Source: Thermicanus aegyptius DSM 12793 (GTDB taxonomy: Bacteria; Bacillota; Bacilli; Thermicanales; Thermicanaceae). Taken from it: a DNA stretch of 64,000 bases. The stretch is from NCBI RefSeq assembly GCF_000510645.1, contig NZ_KI783301.1, positions 1,060,705-1,124,704 of the forward strand. Reading direction: 5' to 3'. Both the position numbers and the translations under genes were made by a program. This document shows, piece by piece, positions 7,685 through 16,283 of this stretch. A model generated the notes under the pieces. That model saw only the letters and a program-made list of their open reading frames with translations. It was not told the DNA's origin and made no database searches. Each line of letters opens with the position of its first letter. Positions within the stretch are counted from its first letter, which is position 1.

Positions 7685-9098
7685 TCGATTCACGAAAATC
7701 CGACAGCAGTGGGCTACGAAGATCCGACAGCAGTGGGCCACCGATCTCTTTAAGCGGACACAGATCCGCCTTACGATGCTCTATAGCGGATTTATCATTC
7801 TTTTTCTCATTTTATTTACCCTGATAATTTATACCGTCTTCTCGGTGACCATCTCTCAACGGGAGGAACAACAAATTAAGAGATTGGCGATTCAGGAAGA
7901 AAATATCGTTAAAGGATATTTGGCGAAATATGGCCGCCTGAACCCCTTTATTCCGGTCAATAGAGACATCATTGTCATTGGCGAGGACCAATTCTTTTAT
8001 TATTTTATAGACCCGGTGGGCCGTCTTGTTTTTGGTAATGAGGTGGTTCATCCGTTTCGCAACGATCTAATCAATGTGATTCAGGGGTGGATGCCGCAGG
8101 ACCAGCAGGTTCGTTCCTTCAGTATAAAAATTCCGCCTGATCTGATGAATGGATTGCCGCCACAGCCGGAAAACCCCGGGGACATCAGGCTTCTTGTCGC
8201 TGCTCAACCAGTTTTTTTTGGAGACATGTTTGTAGGGACTTTATATGTGGGAAAAAATATAACGAAAAATATTGATTTGTTCCGTTCTCTCTTCTTTATC
8301 CTGGTTATATTGGCCGTATTGTTTTCCGGAGTAGCCATTTACCTTAGCCATCTCATGTCTAAGAGAGCCATGATCCCTGTGGTGAACGCATATATGAAGC
8401 AACGACAGTTTACGGCAGATGCCTCCCATGAGTTGCGGACACCCTTAAGCGTTCTCCTTACTTCGATTAATGCGCTGGAGATGGAAAAAGAAATGAATGA
8501 GGAGGGGGATTTCTCCCGCAAACTGCTCACCAATATGAAGGAAGAAGTGAAACGTATGGCAAAATTGGTGGGCGATCTGCTCACCTTGGCCCGTTCCGAT
8601 TCGGAACAGGCAGAGATATTATGGGAGAATTTTGACTATCAGCCTATCGCCGCAAAAATCATAGAGTCGATGAAACCGCTGGCCGATTCAAAGGGAATCG
8701 TTCTTACCTTACATGCTCCTTCACCGATGGTTGTTTACGGCGATCTGGAACGGTTAAAACAGCTGCTCTATCTCCTGCTGGATAACGCGATCAAATACAC
8801 CCCCCAGGCCGGCACGGTAGATGTAACCCTTTCCATAGAAGATCAGGAGCGCCATCCAACGTTTCATCTTCAGGTGAAGGATACGGGAATCGGAATCAGT
8901 CCGGAGGATCTAGAAAAAATCTTTGACCGGTTTTATCGGGTGGATAAAGCCCGAACCAGGCAAACGGGCGGGTATGGATTAGGACTTTCCATCGCGAAAT
9001 GGATCGTTGAGGCCCACAAAGGAACGATTCAAGCAGATAGCAAAGTGGGTGAAGGGAGTACGTTCACGGTTAAAATTCCCCAGCAGCCTCGGAAATGA
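7674..9098 (+). CDS. Membrane sensor histidine kinase
   Basis: This 474-residue protein has two membrane segments (about residues 36-58 and 200-225) flanking an extracellular sensor region of about 140 residues. They are followed by HisKA with the phospho-acceptor in FTADASHELRTPLSV and an HATPase domain (N box LLDNAIKYTP, G1 KDTGIGIS, GYGLGLSIAKWI). It should phosphorylate the regulator encoded just upstream. The first 35 residues contain an exact duplication of the octapeptide KIRQQWAT (separate entry). The signal sensed is unknown; export operons with this layout often respond to envelope-active compounds. Confidence 0.9.
   Translation: MKINRFTKIRQQWATKIRQQWATDLFKRTQIRLTMLYSGFIILFLILFTLIIYTVFSVTISQREEQQIKRLAIQEENIVKGYLAKYGRLNPFIPVNRDIIVIGEDQFFYYFIDPVGRLVFGNEVVHPFRNDLINVIQGWMPQDQQVRSFSIKIPPDLMNGLPPQPENPGDIRLLVAAQPVFFGDMFVGTLYVGKNITKNIDLFRSLFFILVILAVLFSGVAIYLSHLMSKRAMIPVVNAYMKQRQFTADASHELRTPLSVLLTSINALEMEKEMNEEGDFSRKLLTNMKEEVKRMAKLVGDLLTLARSDSEQAEILWENFDYQPIAAKIIESMKPLADSKGIVLTLHAPSPMVVYGDLERLKQLLYLLLDNAIKYTPQAGTVDVTLSIEDQERHPTFHLQVKDTGIGISPEDLEKIFDRFYRVDKARTRQTGGYGLGLSIAKWIVEAHKGTIQADSKVGEGSTFTVKIPQQPRK
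7695..7742 (+). repeat. 24-bp in-frame tandem duplication at the kinase N-terminus
   Basis: 7695-7718 and 7719-7742 are near-identical 24-mers, each encoding KIRQQWAT, in the cytoplasmic N-terminus of the histidine kinase. The repeat keeps the frame. Confidence 0.85.
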
Positions 9099-9274
9099 AT
9101 CGCTTCTTTTCCCCCAACTTTCCTTTACGGCTTTTTGTATACGTTTTTTTGGATGTCCTGTTTTTTCACCTAATTTTTACCGAACTCGTTTAAAATGAAA
9201 GGGTCATCGGATTCAAGATGAATTCATTCCGTTCTCCTAAAAAGTTTACTTGAGAAGAGAGAGGAGTAAACGAA

Positions 9275-10903
9275 TTGATGAAAAAGTGGATTTTTATTGT
9301 GCTGGCTGTCCTCATTGCCGGTGCAGGGATCTTCGTCTATTTTCTGCAGAAAGGAAAACAGCCCGTGGCCGCCCAAAGGATCACGGCTCCGGTGCAAAGG
9401 GGAAATCTTACCATTCAGGTTAGTGGCACCGGATCGGTCACCCCTGTGAATAAGGAAAGTGTAACAGCCACAGAAACGGGGGTGGTGAATGAGGTATTGT
9501 TTCAAGAAGGAGACAAGGTGGAAAAGGGGCAAGTTCTGGTAACATTTAAAGGGAGTGATCTGAGCGATCAGATACAGCAAGAAGAGTTCAATCTGCAACA
9601 ACTTAACACCCAATTGCAGAACGCTCAGAAAAAAATGAATGATCAAAAGGAGAAATCGACCGTCACATCTCCCGCCGATGGGAACCTGATTTCTCTTAAC
9701 GTGAATGTCGGAGATGAAGTGCAGGCCAATTCGGTCCTGGGCACGGTCCAAAGGGTAAATACCTCCACCATTACCGTCCCATTCAACCAAGCTCAAGTCG
9801 CCGATGTGAAAGTAGGGCAAAAAGCAGAGGTCTTTATCCTTGATAACTTTGAAACCGTCGAAGGAACGGTGAAAGAGGTGGACACGCTGGGCAGGACGAC
9901 GGAAAGCGGCGTCAATTATTATGATGTAACGGTTGAAGTGGAGCAAAAAATGGATTCAAGTTTTTCCGCCCAGGTTTCTGTCGTAACGCCAAAGGGAAAA
10001 GTTCAAGCTTTGGAAAAAGGAACCTTTAAACCGGCGGAGATTTTCGAAATCAAGGCGAAAACATCAGGAACCGTGAGCAAGATCTTGGTATCGAAACAGG
10101 CGTATGTTCGGACGGGGCAGGCTGTCGTTCTCCTTGAGACCGACATCGACACGAGCAATATCGATCAATTGAATAACCAAATCTTACAAGCCAAAGAAAG
10201 AATTAAATCTTATCAAGAGCAGCAAGCGGCTCCCTCGCCGATTCTTGCCCCCCTATCCGGCGAGATCCTGACGCGGGATGTGGAACCTGGCGCCGAGGTC
10301 AAAGCGGGGCAGGCTGTAGCCGAAATCGCCAATTATCAGGACTATCAGATGGTGATTGCCGTTGACGAATTAGATATTTCCAAGGTAAAAGTGGGGCAAA
10401 TCGCGGATGTTACCTTGAACGCTCTCCCCGATCAAAAGTTGAAGGGGGAGGTGACAAAAATAGCGGAAGAGGGAACCGTGAATAACGGAGTGGCCACTTT
10501 CGATGTGACCATTCTCCTCCAGGAATCGAAAGGAATACGTTCAGGGATGACGGGGGAAGCGGTGATAACCGTTCAAGAAAAACAGAATGTATTATACGTG
10601 CCGATCGAAGCGGTTCAAAAAAGAGGGAACCAATATATGGTATTGACTGCATCAAGAAATGCCGGGAGTACCGGAGAAAATATTCAAATGAAACAGGTTG
10701 AAGTAGGAATTTCCAATGAGGATTACATTGAAATCACCAATGGACTGAGTGAAGGGGATGAGGTGATCTTGCCTACCGTGACCACCAACCGGTCTCAACA
10801 ATTGAACCGTTTCCCAGGCGGTTTTCCAGGAGGAATGGGAGGATTCCAGGGAGGAGGAACCCGGGGAGGATTTAGAAACTCAACGGGGGGTGGTAACCGA
10901 TGA
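9275..10903 (+). CDS. HlyD/MacA-type membrane-fusion (adaptor) protein
   Basis: This 542-residue protein has an N-terminal membrane anchor (WIFIVLAVLIAGAGIFVYF). It then has a biotinyl-lipoyl-like half-motif (SVTATETGVVNEVLFQEGDKVEKG), a short coiled coil, further lipoyl/beta-barrel modules including a second lipoyl-like part (APLSGEILTRDVEPGAEVKAGQ), and a Gly/Phe-rich tail (GGFPGGMGGFQGGG). The start is TTG 9275 or ATG 9278; GAGGAG is better spaced for the TTG. It overlaps the ATPase gene by 4 bp. With the next two genes it forms a MacAB-like assembly that in Gram-positives exports peptides, antibiotics or lipids across one membrane. Confidence 0.88.
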   Translation: MMKKWIFIVLAVLIAGAGIFVYFLQKGKQPVAAQRITAPVQRGNLTIQVSGTGSVTPVNKESVTATETGVVNEVLFQEGDKVEKGQVLVTFKGSDLSDQIQQEEFNLQQLNTQLQNAQKKMNDQKEKSTVTSPADGNLISLNVNVGDEVQANSVLGTVQRVNTSTITVPFNQAQVADVKVGQKAEVFILDNFETVEGTVKEVDTLGRTTESGVNYYDVTVEVEQKMDSSFSAQVSVVTPKGKVQALEKGTFKPAEIFEIKAKTSGTVSKILVSKQAYVRTGQAVVLLETDIDTSNIDQLNNQILQAKERIKSYQEQQAAPSPILAPLSGEILTRDVEPGAEVKAGQAVAEIANYQDYQMVIAVDELDISKVKVGQIADVTLNALPDQKLKGEVTKIAEEGTVNNGVATFDVTILLQESKGIRSGMTGEAVITVQEKQNVLYVPIEAVQKRGNQYMVLTASRNAGSTGENIQMKQVEVGISNEDYIEITNGLSEGDEVILPTVTTNRSQQLNRFPGGFPGGMGGFQGGGTRGGFRNSTGGGNR

Positions 10904-11601
10904 CCTCAGGTGCCGGTCCGCTCATTCTCATCGAGAAATTGAGTAAATGGTACAAATTAGGTGGTGAGACGGTAAAGGCGTTGGATGAAGTCTCTCTCAC
11001 CATCGACCGGGGAGAGTTTTTGGCCATCATCGGTCCCTCTGGTTCCGGCAAATCTACCTTGATGAATGTCATCGGATGCTTGGATCTGCCCACAAGCGGA
11101 ACTTATTTGCTGGATGGCGAGGATATCGGGAAGCTAAAGGACCATCAGTTGGCAACGATCCGGAACGAAAAAATCGGTTTTATTTTCCAGGGATTTAATT
11201 TGTTGGCGAGGCTTACGGCCCTAGAAAACGTGGAATTGCCGCTGGTTTATCGGGGAATCTCGGCCAAAGAACGGCGCGCCGTCGCCTATGATTCCTTGGA
11301 AAAAGTGGGATTAAAAGACCGGGCCCATCACAAACCGAGTCAATTATCCGGAGGACAGCAACAACGGGTGGCGATTGCCAGGGCGCTGGCCGGTCAACCG
11401 CAAATTCTCCTGGCAGACGAGCCCACCGGTGCCCTTGATTCGAAAACTGGCCAGGAAGTGATTCAGATCCTAAAAAGCTTAAATCAGGCGGGGCATACCG
11501 TTGTTCTGATTACCCATGATCTGACGATTGCCAAACAGGCGAAGCGTATCGTGCGAATCCAAGATGGCCGTCTGATGGCTGAAGGAGGGGAGACCCTTTG
11601 A
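10900..11601 (+). CDS. MacB/LolD-type ABC transporter ATPase
   Basis: This 233-residue single ABC domain has Walker A GPSGSGKST (about residue 47), Q-loop FIFQGFNLLARLTALENVELP, signature LSGGQQQRVAIARALAG and Walker B ILLADEPTGALD, with the H-loop in LITHD. The extended ALENVELPLVYRG segment is typical of the MacB/LolD (mechanotransmission) class. It starts within the adaptor stop (ATGA overlap) and overlaps the permease gene by 4 bp, so the three products are translationally coupled. Confidence 0.93.
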   Translation: MTSGAGPLILIEKLSKWYKLGGETVKALDEVSLTIDRGEFLAIIGPSGSGKSTLMNVIGCLDLPTSGTYLLDGEDIGKLKDHQLATIRNEKIGFIFQGFNLLARLTALENVELPLVYRGISAKERRAVAYDSLEKVGLKDRAHHKPSQLSGGQQQRVAIARALAGQPQILLADEPTGALDSKTGQEVIQILKSLNQAGHTVVLITHDLTIAKQAKRIVRIQDGRLMAEGGETL

Positions 11602-12770
11602 GTTACGGTCAAGCCATAAAAATCGCTTTAAAAAATATTTATGGAAATAAGTTTCGCTCATTTTTAACCATGTTGGGCATCATTATCGGTGTGGCGGCCG
11701 TGATCGCTTTAGTATCGATTGGCCAAGGAACAACCAAGAATGTGACGGACCAGATCCAAGGGTTGGGTTCCAACCTGATCAGCGTAAACATCGTTGGAAG
11801 GGGGAGCCAAACGACGTTAAAGTATGATGAAGCCATGAAATTCGCGAATCTATCGGATGTAAAAGGCGTCTCCCCCGTGATCACGGGAAATGTGACGGCC
11901 AAAAACGGGCTGAAGAGTGTTGATGTAAACCTCGAAGGAACCAATCCGGATTATGAAAACATCCGCCAAACCCATGTCCGGAGCGGAAGGTTTCTCATGC
12001 CCCTCGATCTGGAAAACAGGAATAAGGTTGCCCTTCTCGGATCCAATACGGCAAATGAGCTGTTTGGATTTGCGGATCCCATAGGGCAGTCTATACAAAT
12101 CAACGGCATTCGCTTTAAGGTGGTCGGCGTATTGGAACAAAAAGGAAGTTCGATCGGCGGCTCCAACGACGACAAGATCATCATTCCGATCAGTACCGCC
12201 GAACGGCTTCTCGCAAGCCCCGGGGTCCGCACCATTTACGTGGAGGCCGATTCCCCAGATCATGTCCAACGGGCGATGTGGAGAATCGAGGGGGAGCTGG
12301 CGAAAAAATTTAAGGGTAACGAGGATAGTTACAATGTGTTCAGCCAACAGGACATGTTGCAGACGGTAAGTTCCGTCTCGTCAACCATGACGTTAATGTT
12401 GGGGGGCATCGCGGGGATCTCTCTGCTCGTAGGCGGCATCGGGATCATGAACATCATGCTGGTTTCCGTGACCGAACGAACGAGAGAGATCGGCATCCGG
12501 AAAGCGATCGGCGCGAAAAAGCGGGACATTCTGCTCCAGTTTCTGATAGAGGCCGTCGTCCTTAGTCTCATCGGCGGGTTGATCGGCGTCGGAATCGGGG
12601 TAGGCATCGCCCTATTGCTTTCGAATGTGTTTCGTATGACCGTCGCCCTTTCCCTTCAGGTGATCCTGATCGCCCTTGGATTCTCCGTTGGGGTTGGAGT
12701 TCTCTTTGGCATATTGCCGGCCAACAGGGCGGCTAAGTTAAACCCCATCGATGCCCTTCGTTTTGAATAG
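11598..12770 (+). CDS. MacB-type ABC permease (FtsX-like)
   Basis: This 390-residue protein has one N-terminal membrane helix (FRSFLTMLGIIIGVAAVIALVSIG, here divided as FRSFLTMLGI and IIGVAAVIALVSIG), a large extracellular MacB core domain, and three C-terminal helices. The conserved coupling segment VTERTREIGIRKAIGAKKRDIL lies between helices 2 and 3. The protein ends PANRAAKLNPIDALRFE, the usual end of this family. It forms the membrane part of the exporter with the two preceding genes. Confidence 0.92.
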   Translation: MSYGQAIKIALKNIYGNKFRSFLTMLGIIIGVAAVIALVSIGQGTTKNVTDQIQGLGSNLISVNIVGRGSQTTLKYDEAMKFANLSDVKGVSPVITGNVTAKNGLKSVDVNLEGTNPDYENIRQTHVRSGRFLMPLDLENRNKVALLGSNTANELFGFADPIGQSIQINGIRFKVVGVLEQKGSSIGGSNDDKIIIPISTAERLLASPGVRTIYVEADSPDHVQRAMWRIEGELAKKFKGNEDSYNVFSQQDMLQTVSSVSSTMTLMLGGIAGISLLVGGIGIMNIMLVSVTERTREIGIRKAIGAKKRDILLQFLIEAVVLSLIGGLIGVGIGVGIALLLSNVFRMTVALSLQVILIALGFSVGVGVLFGILPANRAAKLNPIDALRFE

Positions 12771-12817
12771 GGTTGATGGCCCGCTTATGATATCGATAGA
12801 AGGAGAGATAAAACCAT

Positions 12818-13300
12818 ATGTTTAGGAAGTTTCGGCAAGCCCATTTATGGATTGGGTTGATATCCTCTATACTATTGTTTATCGAAGCCGGTACCGGATT
12901 GTTGCTCACGGAACCATGGCTGTTGGGACAACCTTCAGGAGAACGTTTCGAGTTTCGCGATCAAGTCCCTTTGGACCAAATGAGGAGTCAAACCGGAATC
13001 CAGGAAGGAACTCAGAATGGAGCACAAAACCCTTCCGGTACCATCCATAACAATAGCAGTAGCCGGAGTGAGAGGTTTCGTTATCCAGACGGAACGATGG
13101 GGGGAAGGTTCGGGAACTCCTTGCTGGCAATTGTTCGTGGCATACATTCAGGTCGTATCGGAAACGTAGACATTCGTTGGCTGATCGACTTATCCGCCGT
13201 CAGCATCCTGTTCCTCACCGCCACAGGGATTTACTTATCGATAAAAACCTTACGAGCCCGGAGAAAAGTGTTTTCGAATAAAGAAGTGAGCGGCTCGTAG
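12818..13300 (+). CDS. Small PepSY-associated membrane protein
   Basis: This 160-residue protein has a membrane segment at each end (HLWIGLISSILLFIEAGTGLLL and LIDLSAVSILFLTATGIYLSI, both longer in full) and a roughly 90-residue hydrophilic part between them containing IVRGIHSGRIG. The pattern HxWxG...GxHxG...D...TGxYLS matches PepSY-associated TM-helix proteins. It follows the permease by 47 bp with its own GAAGGAGAG ribosome site and is probably the last gene of the export operon. Its role, perhaps modulation of the kinase or exporter, is unknown. Confidence 0.7.
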   Translation: MFRKFRQAHLWIGLISSILLFIEAGTGLLLTEPWLLGQPSGERFEFRDQVPLDQMRSQTGIQEGTQNGAQNPSGTIHNNSSSRSERFRYPDGTMGGRFGNSLLAIVRGIHSGRIGNVDIRWLIDLSAVSILFLTATGIYLSIKTLRARRKVFSNKEVSGS

Positions 13301-13338
13301 GGAGAGGTAGCCGCAGCGAGAATGTTTTCTTCAAACGA

Positions 13339-13366
13339 GCGGTTGGCATTTGCCATCCGCTTTTTT
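13339..13366 (+). terminator. Rho-independent terminator of the export operon
   Basis: Stem GCGG-T-TGGCA / TGCCA-T-CCGC, loop TT, followed by six T residues (13361-13366). Confidence 0.88.
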
Positions 13367-13450
13367 CCGTAAAAGGCCAACAAAGTTCATTCTATCAACT
13401 CTATGAAGTGAATAAGATGAAGGAGATGATGTGCAGGGAGGGAAAGATGG

Positions 13451-14065
13451 ATGGCTGCGAATAGGCAAGATGCATGGACGGCGGATGAAGATCTTTTATT
13501 GGCGGAGGTAACGCTTCAACATATTCGAGAGGGAGGAACCCAACTGGCTGCCTTTGAAAAGGCGGCGGAGCGTTTGGGACGGACGGCGGCGGCCTGTGGT
13601 TTTCGCTGGAACAGCACAATTCGAAAAGAGTATGAAGAGGCGATTTCCATGGCAAAAGGGGTGAGGAAGAAAGCTCTTCCCCTTGATTCTCAACAGAAGA
13701 GCATTACCTTCGACGAGGTGTTCCGTTTTCTAAAGGGGCTTCAAGAGAGCCGGAGGAAGAACAGTGAAGAGCTTTCCCAATTAAAAAAGAGGGTGGAAGA
13801 CCTGGAGCAGGAAAATGGGCGGCTGAAGGAGGAAAGGGTGAAACTTCAGGAAATGAATCGCCTCCTTCACGACGAAAAACATCGCCTTGTGGAGGAGATT
13901 GGCCGCTTTCAGGAGCGAAATGGGCAGCTTCTCGCAGAGGTAGAAAATCTTCAAGGGGAGCTGGAAAGGATCCTCTCTTTGGAAGAGGGGTACAAGGTTC
14001 TTTTGGAGATGATGGAGAGGGCTAAAAGAAAAACCTCCCACCAGAGAGGTGAAGGAAGTTATTGA
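13451..14065 (+). CDS. rsfA: RsfA-family prespore-specific transcriptional regulator
   Basis: This 204-residue protein has a Myb/SANT-like DNA-binding domain at residues 5-60 (DAWTADEDLLLAEVTLQHI, AAERLGRTAAACGFRWNS) followed by a long Glu/Arg-rich coiled coil (about residues 90-185). This matches RsfA (YlbO) of Bacillus, a forespore regulator made under sigma-F control. The ATG at 13451 lies after GGGAGGGAAAG. Its stop region overlaps the convergent germination gene by 7 bp. In Bacillus, ylbO lies close to ylbP and bshC, and that neighbourhood is kept here apart from the inserted ger and carboxylase operons. Confidence 0.88.
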   Translation: MAANRQDAWTADEDLLLAEVTLQHIREGGTQLAAFEKAAERLGRTAAACGFRWNSTIRKEYEEAISMAKGVRKKALPLDSQQKSITFDEVFRFLKGLQESRRKNSEELSQLKKRVEDLEQENGRLKEERVKLQEMNRLLHDEKHRLVEEIGRFQERNGQLLAEVENLQGELERILSLEEGYKVLLEMMERAKRKTSHQRGEGSY

Positions 14066-15165
14066 TTTATTCCCCCGGTGCTAAAGATCTTTACCTTCAC
14101 ATCCACATCGATTTTCATGCGAGGATAGGAGCTTTTCCATTTTTCCCAACCCTGTTCACCTAGGTGGTGGGATCGGTAGAGGAGTCCTAAACCTAGGGGG
14201 TCTACATTATTTTTCTGGATTTTCTTGATTAAACGCTCCACTTTCTTCTTTAGCGTTTGCGTGGCCATCGATTCATACACCGGTAGATCTTTTTGAGTAG
14301 ACTTGGCTTTCATCTCATTCAGTTCCCCTTCCAGTTGAACCTGGATCGTGGCGGTCTGCGTCCCGTTTTTATCCCCGGCCCATCGTTTTATTTTCGCATG
14401 GTTGGGACCAATGTTTAGAAAAAATTTCTTATTTCCTTTTTCAACAATAAATCCTGTCTGCCTTTTTTGGTACATAAGGAGATTTAATATTTCCGTCTCT
14501 TCCGGTGTAAGTTCTGTTACTGCTTTTTTCTTATCCAGGAGGACGACCTGGTTGATGATCGCCCCCTTATTTTTATTTTTCCGAATGATCGGCAGAACCG
14601 GATCAAGCCCCCGTTCAAAGAGACGGCGGGACAGGTCGAAAAGGTGGGTTGTGATAATATAAGGGGAGTTGGAACCGCTCTCTTCAAAGGCGAGGAAAAG
14701 GAAATTAAAAGGGATGTGTTCCGACTTTGGTTTGATCTTTAGAATGGAGTAGGCGTCCGGCCGCCCGACGCCTACGAGGGCAACCCGCTGGATCTCTTGT
14801 CTGCGCAAGAACCAGTCGATAAGGGAAGAGACCTCTTCTCTTTTTATCAACTTTTCTCCGAACAGAATCATTTTGGTATGGTTAAAATCGAGCTGTTTTT
14901 CCACCTTTGCGCCCAATCGTTTGACCGCCTCTCCGATGAAATCATTCTCTTCGCTGTAGATCTGGAAATCGCTTTCACCCGATTTGATGTCGGGATTCGG
15001 GATCGCTACTTTGAGAGTGATCAGGTATTTCTTCTCCTTTCCCGGGTCAATTCCCATGCCGACCACGAATCCCCGTTTATCAATATCCCGGAAGGCGCAT
15101 GAGGAAAGGAAAAGAAGGGGGAGAAAGAGAAATAGGGAGAGATGGATCCGTAAGAGGTGCCCCAT
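14059..15165 (-). CDS. gerC: Germinant receptor subunit C, lipoprotein (Ger(x)C family)
   Basis: This 368-residue lipoprotein has a signal peptide ending in a lipobox (LLFLSSCAF, Cys23) followed by the family motif RDIDKRGFVVGMGID. The remainder matches the three-domain GerC/GerAC fold, ending YPRMKIDVDVKVKIFSTG. The C subunit sits on the outer face of the spore inner membrane, anchored by its lipid, and is needed for germinant receptor function. It is the last gene of the gerA-gerB-gerC order on the minus strand, 2 bp after gerB. Germinant specificity cannot be inferred. Confidence 0.9.
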   Translation of the reverse strand: MGHLLRIHLSLFLFLPLLFLSSCAFRDIDKRGFVVGMGIDPGKEKKYLITLKVAIPNPDIKSGESDFQIYSEENDFIGEAVKRLGAKVEKQLDFNHTKMILFGEKLIKREEVSSLIDWFLRRQEIQRVALVGVGRPDAYSILKIKPKSEHIPFNFLFLAFEESGSNSPYIITTHLFDLSRRLFERGLDPVLPIIRKNKNKGAIINQVVLLDKKKAVTELTPEETEILNLLMYQKRQTGFIVEKGNKKFFLNIGPNHAKIKRWAGDKNGTQTATIQVQLEGELNEMKAKSTQKDLPVYESMATQTLKKKVERLIKKIQKNNVDPLGLGLLYRSHHLGEQGWEKWKSSYPRMKIDVDVKVKIFSTGGINQ

Positions 15166-15167
15166 TT

Positions 15168-16265
15168 TTAACCTTCCTTTCGCATTCTATGATAGATCCA
15201 AAAGAGGACGAGGAGGATGCTAAGTTGAATCGGAAAGAATAAGTTGAACATGTTCTTTCCTAAAAGATAAAAATCTCTTTCATGGAAACGCTCATAGTAG
15301 AGATACAGGAGATAACCAAAAAGAATAAGAAATAAGATTGGCAGATGCCGCAACGTATTTTTCTTTTGCAGATTTTTTAATCCGATCATGCTTCGGATGA
15401 GATTTAAGACCACATGCCAATGAACCAGGGTAATGATGAGGGCCATGAGGATATAAGCCATAAAAAAGGGGAAGAGCGCTCGCTCGATCGGTCCTAGCGG
15501 AATGCGGAGCGTATCTGCGGCAGCAATCCAAGGATATGCGTAAAGGCCAACGCCTTCCTCGCCGAGGAGTCCGATCGGCAGGAAATAAATCACCAAAAAC
15601 GAGAATGAAAAGAGGAGGCTCATAAGGAGGTATTGGGTCAAGGTGCGGCGAGGGATGGAGAGAACTCGATTGAAGATGATCAGGTGGGTATACCCGGAAA
15701 GGCTATAATTTGCTGCATTAAAAGCGCTCCAGGTAGGGGGGTCCAAGTGGGTAGCCACCGCCATCATGGCATTCCAAAGGAGCTCATTATGTGTCAGAGC
15801 GATGAAGATAAGAAAAAACGTAATGGGAAGAACAAGTATGGTTAAGATTTCAATCCCGAAGAGAAGTTTTTCGGAAGGGAGCCGAATAAAGATCAGAACG
15901 ATAATGATGAATAAGCTTAAGGTAAGAAGGTCGGAACTCTCGGTGTTTAAATAGCGTATGCTAACATCGGTAAGAATTAAGAGGGTATTCACCCCTAAAT
16001 AGGCCCAATAGAGGGTGTAGAAGAGGAGGACGGGGATGCGAAACCAGTGGGGAGTAAATCGTTCCATAAGTTCCGGCAACCCCTGATGCGGGAAACGTGA
16101 AAAGAGCCATACCGTGCCATAGAGGAGGAGATTTCCGGTCATGATGGCCAATGCAAGGGAAAGGGTCGTTCCCTGGTATCGATCTTCGAACAAGATGCGG
16201 GGAACATAGCCAACCCCGTTCATTAAGACATTGACGATGATGAGATAGAGGAGATATCGGTTCAA
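15168..16265 (-). CDS. gerB: Germinant receptor subunit B (GerAB/spore permease family)
   Basis: This 365-residue membrane protein has about ten transmembrane helices and belongs to the amino acid-polyamine-organocation superfamily. GerAB-type subunits bind the amino acid or nucleoside germinant. Family-like segments include YVPRILFEDRYQGTTLSL near the start and GYTHLIIFNRVLSIPRRTLTQ in the middle. It sits between gerA and gerC with short gaps (18 and 2 bp), so the three are co-transcribed, probably in the forespore. Confidence 0.9.
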   Translation of the reverse strand: MNRYLLYLIIVNVLMNGVGYVPRILFEDRYQGTTLSLALAIMTGNLLLYGTVWLFSRFPHQGLPELMERFTPHWFRIPVLLFYTLYWAYLGVNTLLILTDVSIRYLNTESSDLLTLSLFIIIVLIFIRLPSEKLLFGIEILTILVLPITFFLIFIALTHNELLWNAMMAVATHLDPPTWSAFNAANYSLSGYTHLIIFNRVLSIPRRTLTQYLLMSLLFSFSFLVIYFLPIGLLGEEGVGLYAYPWIAAADTLRIPLGPIERALFPFFMAYILMALIITLVHWHVVLNLIRSMIGLKNLQKKNTLRHLPILFLILFGYLLYLYYERFHERDFYLLGKNMFNLFFPIQLSILLVLFWIYHRMRKEG

Positions 16266-16283
16266 GGAGAGCTCTCCTTTCGC

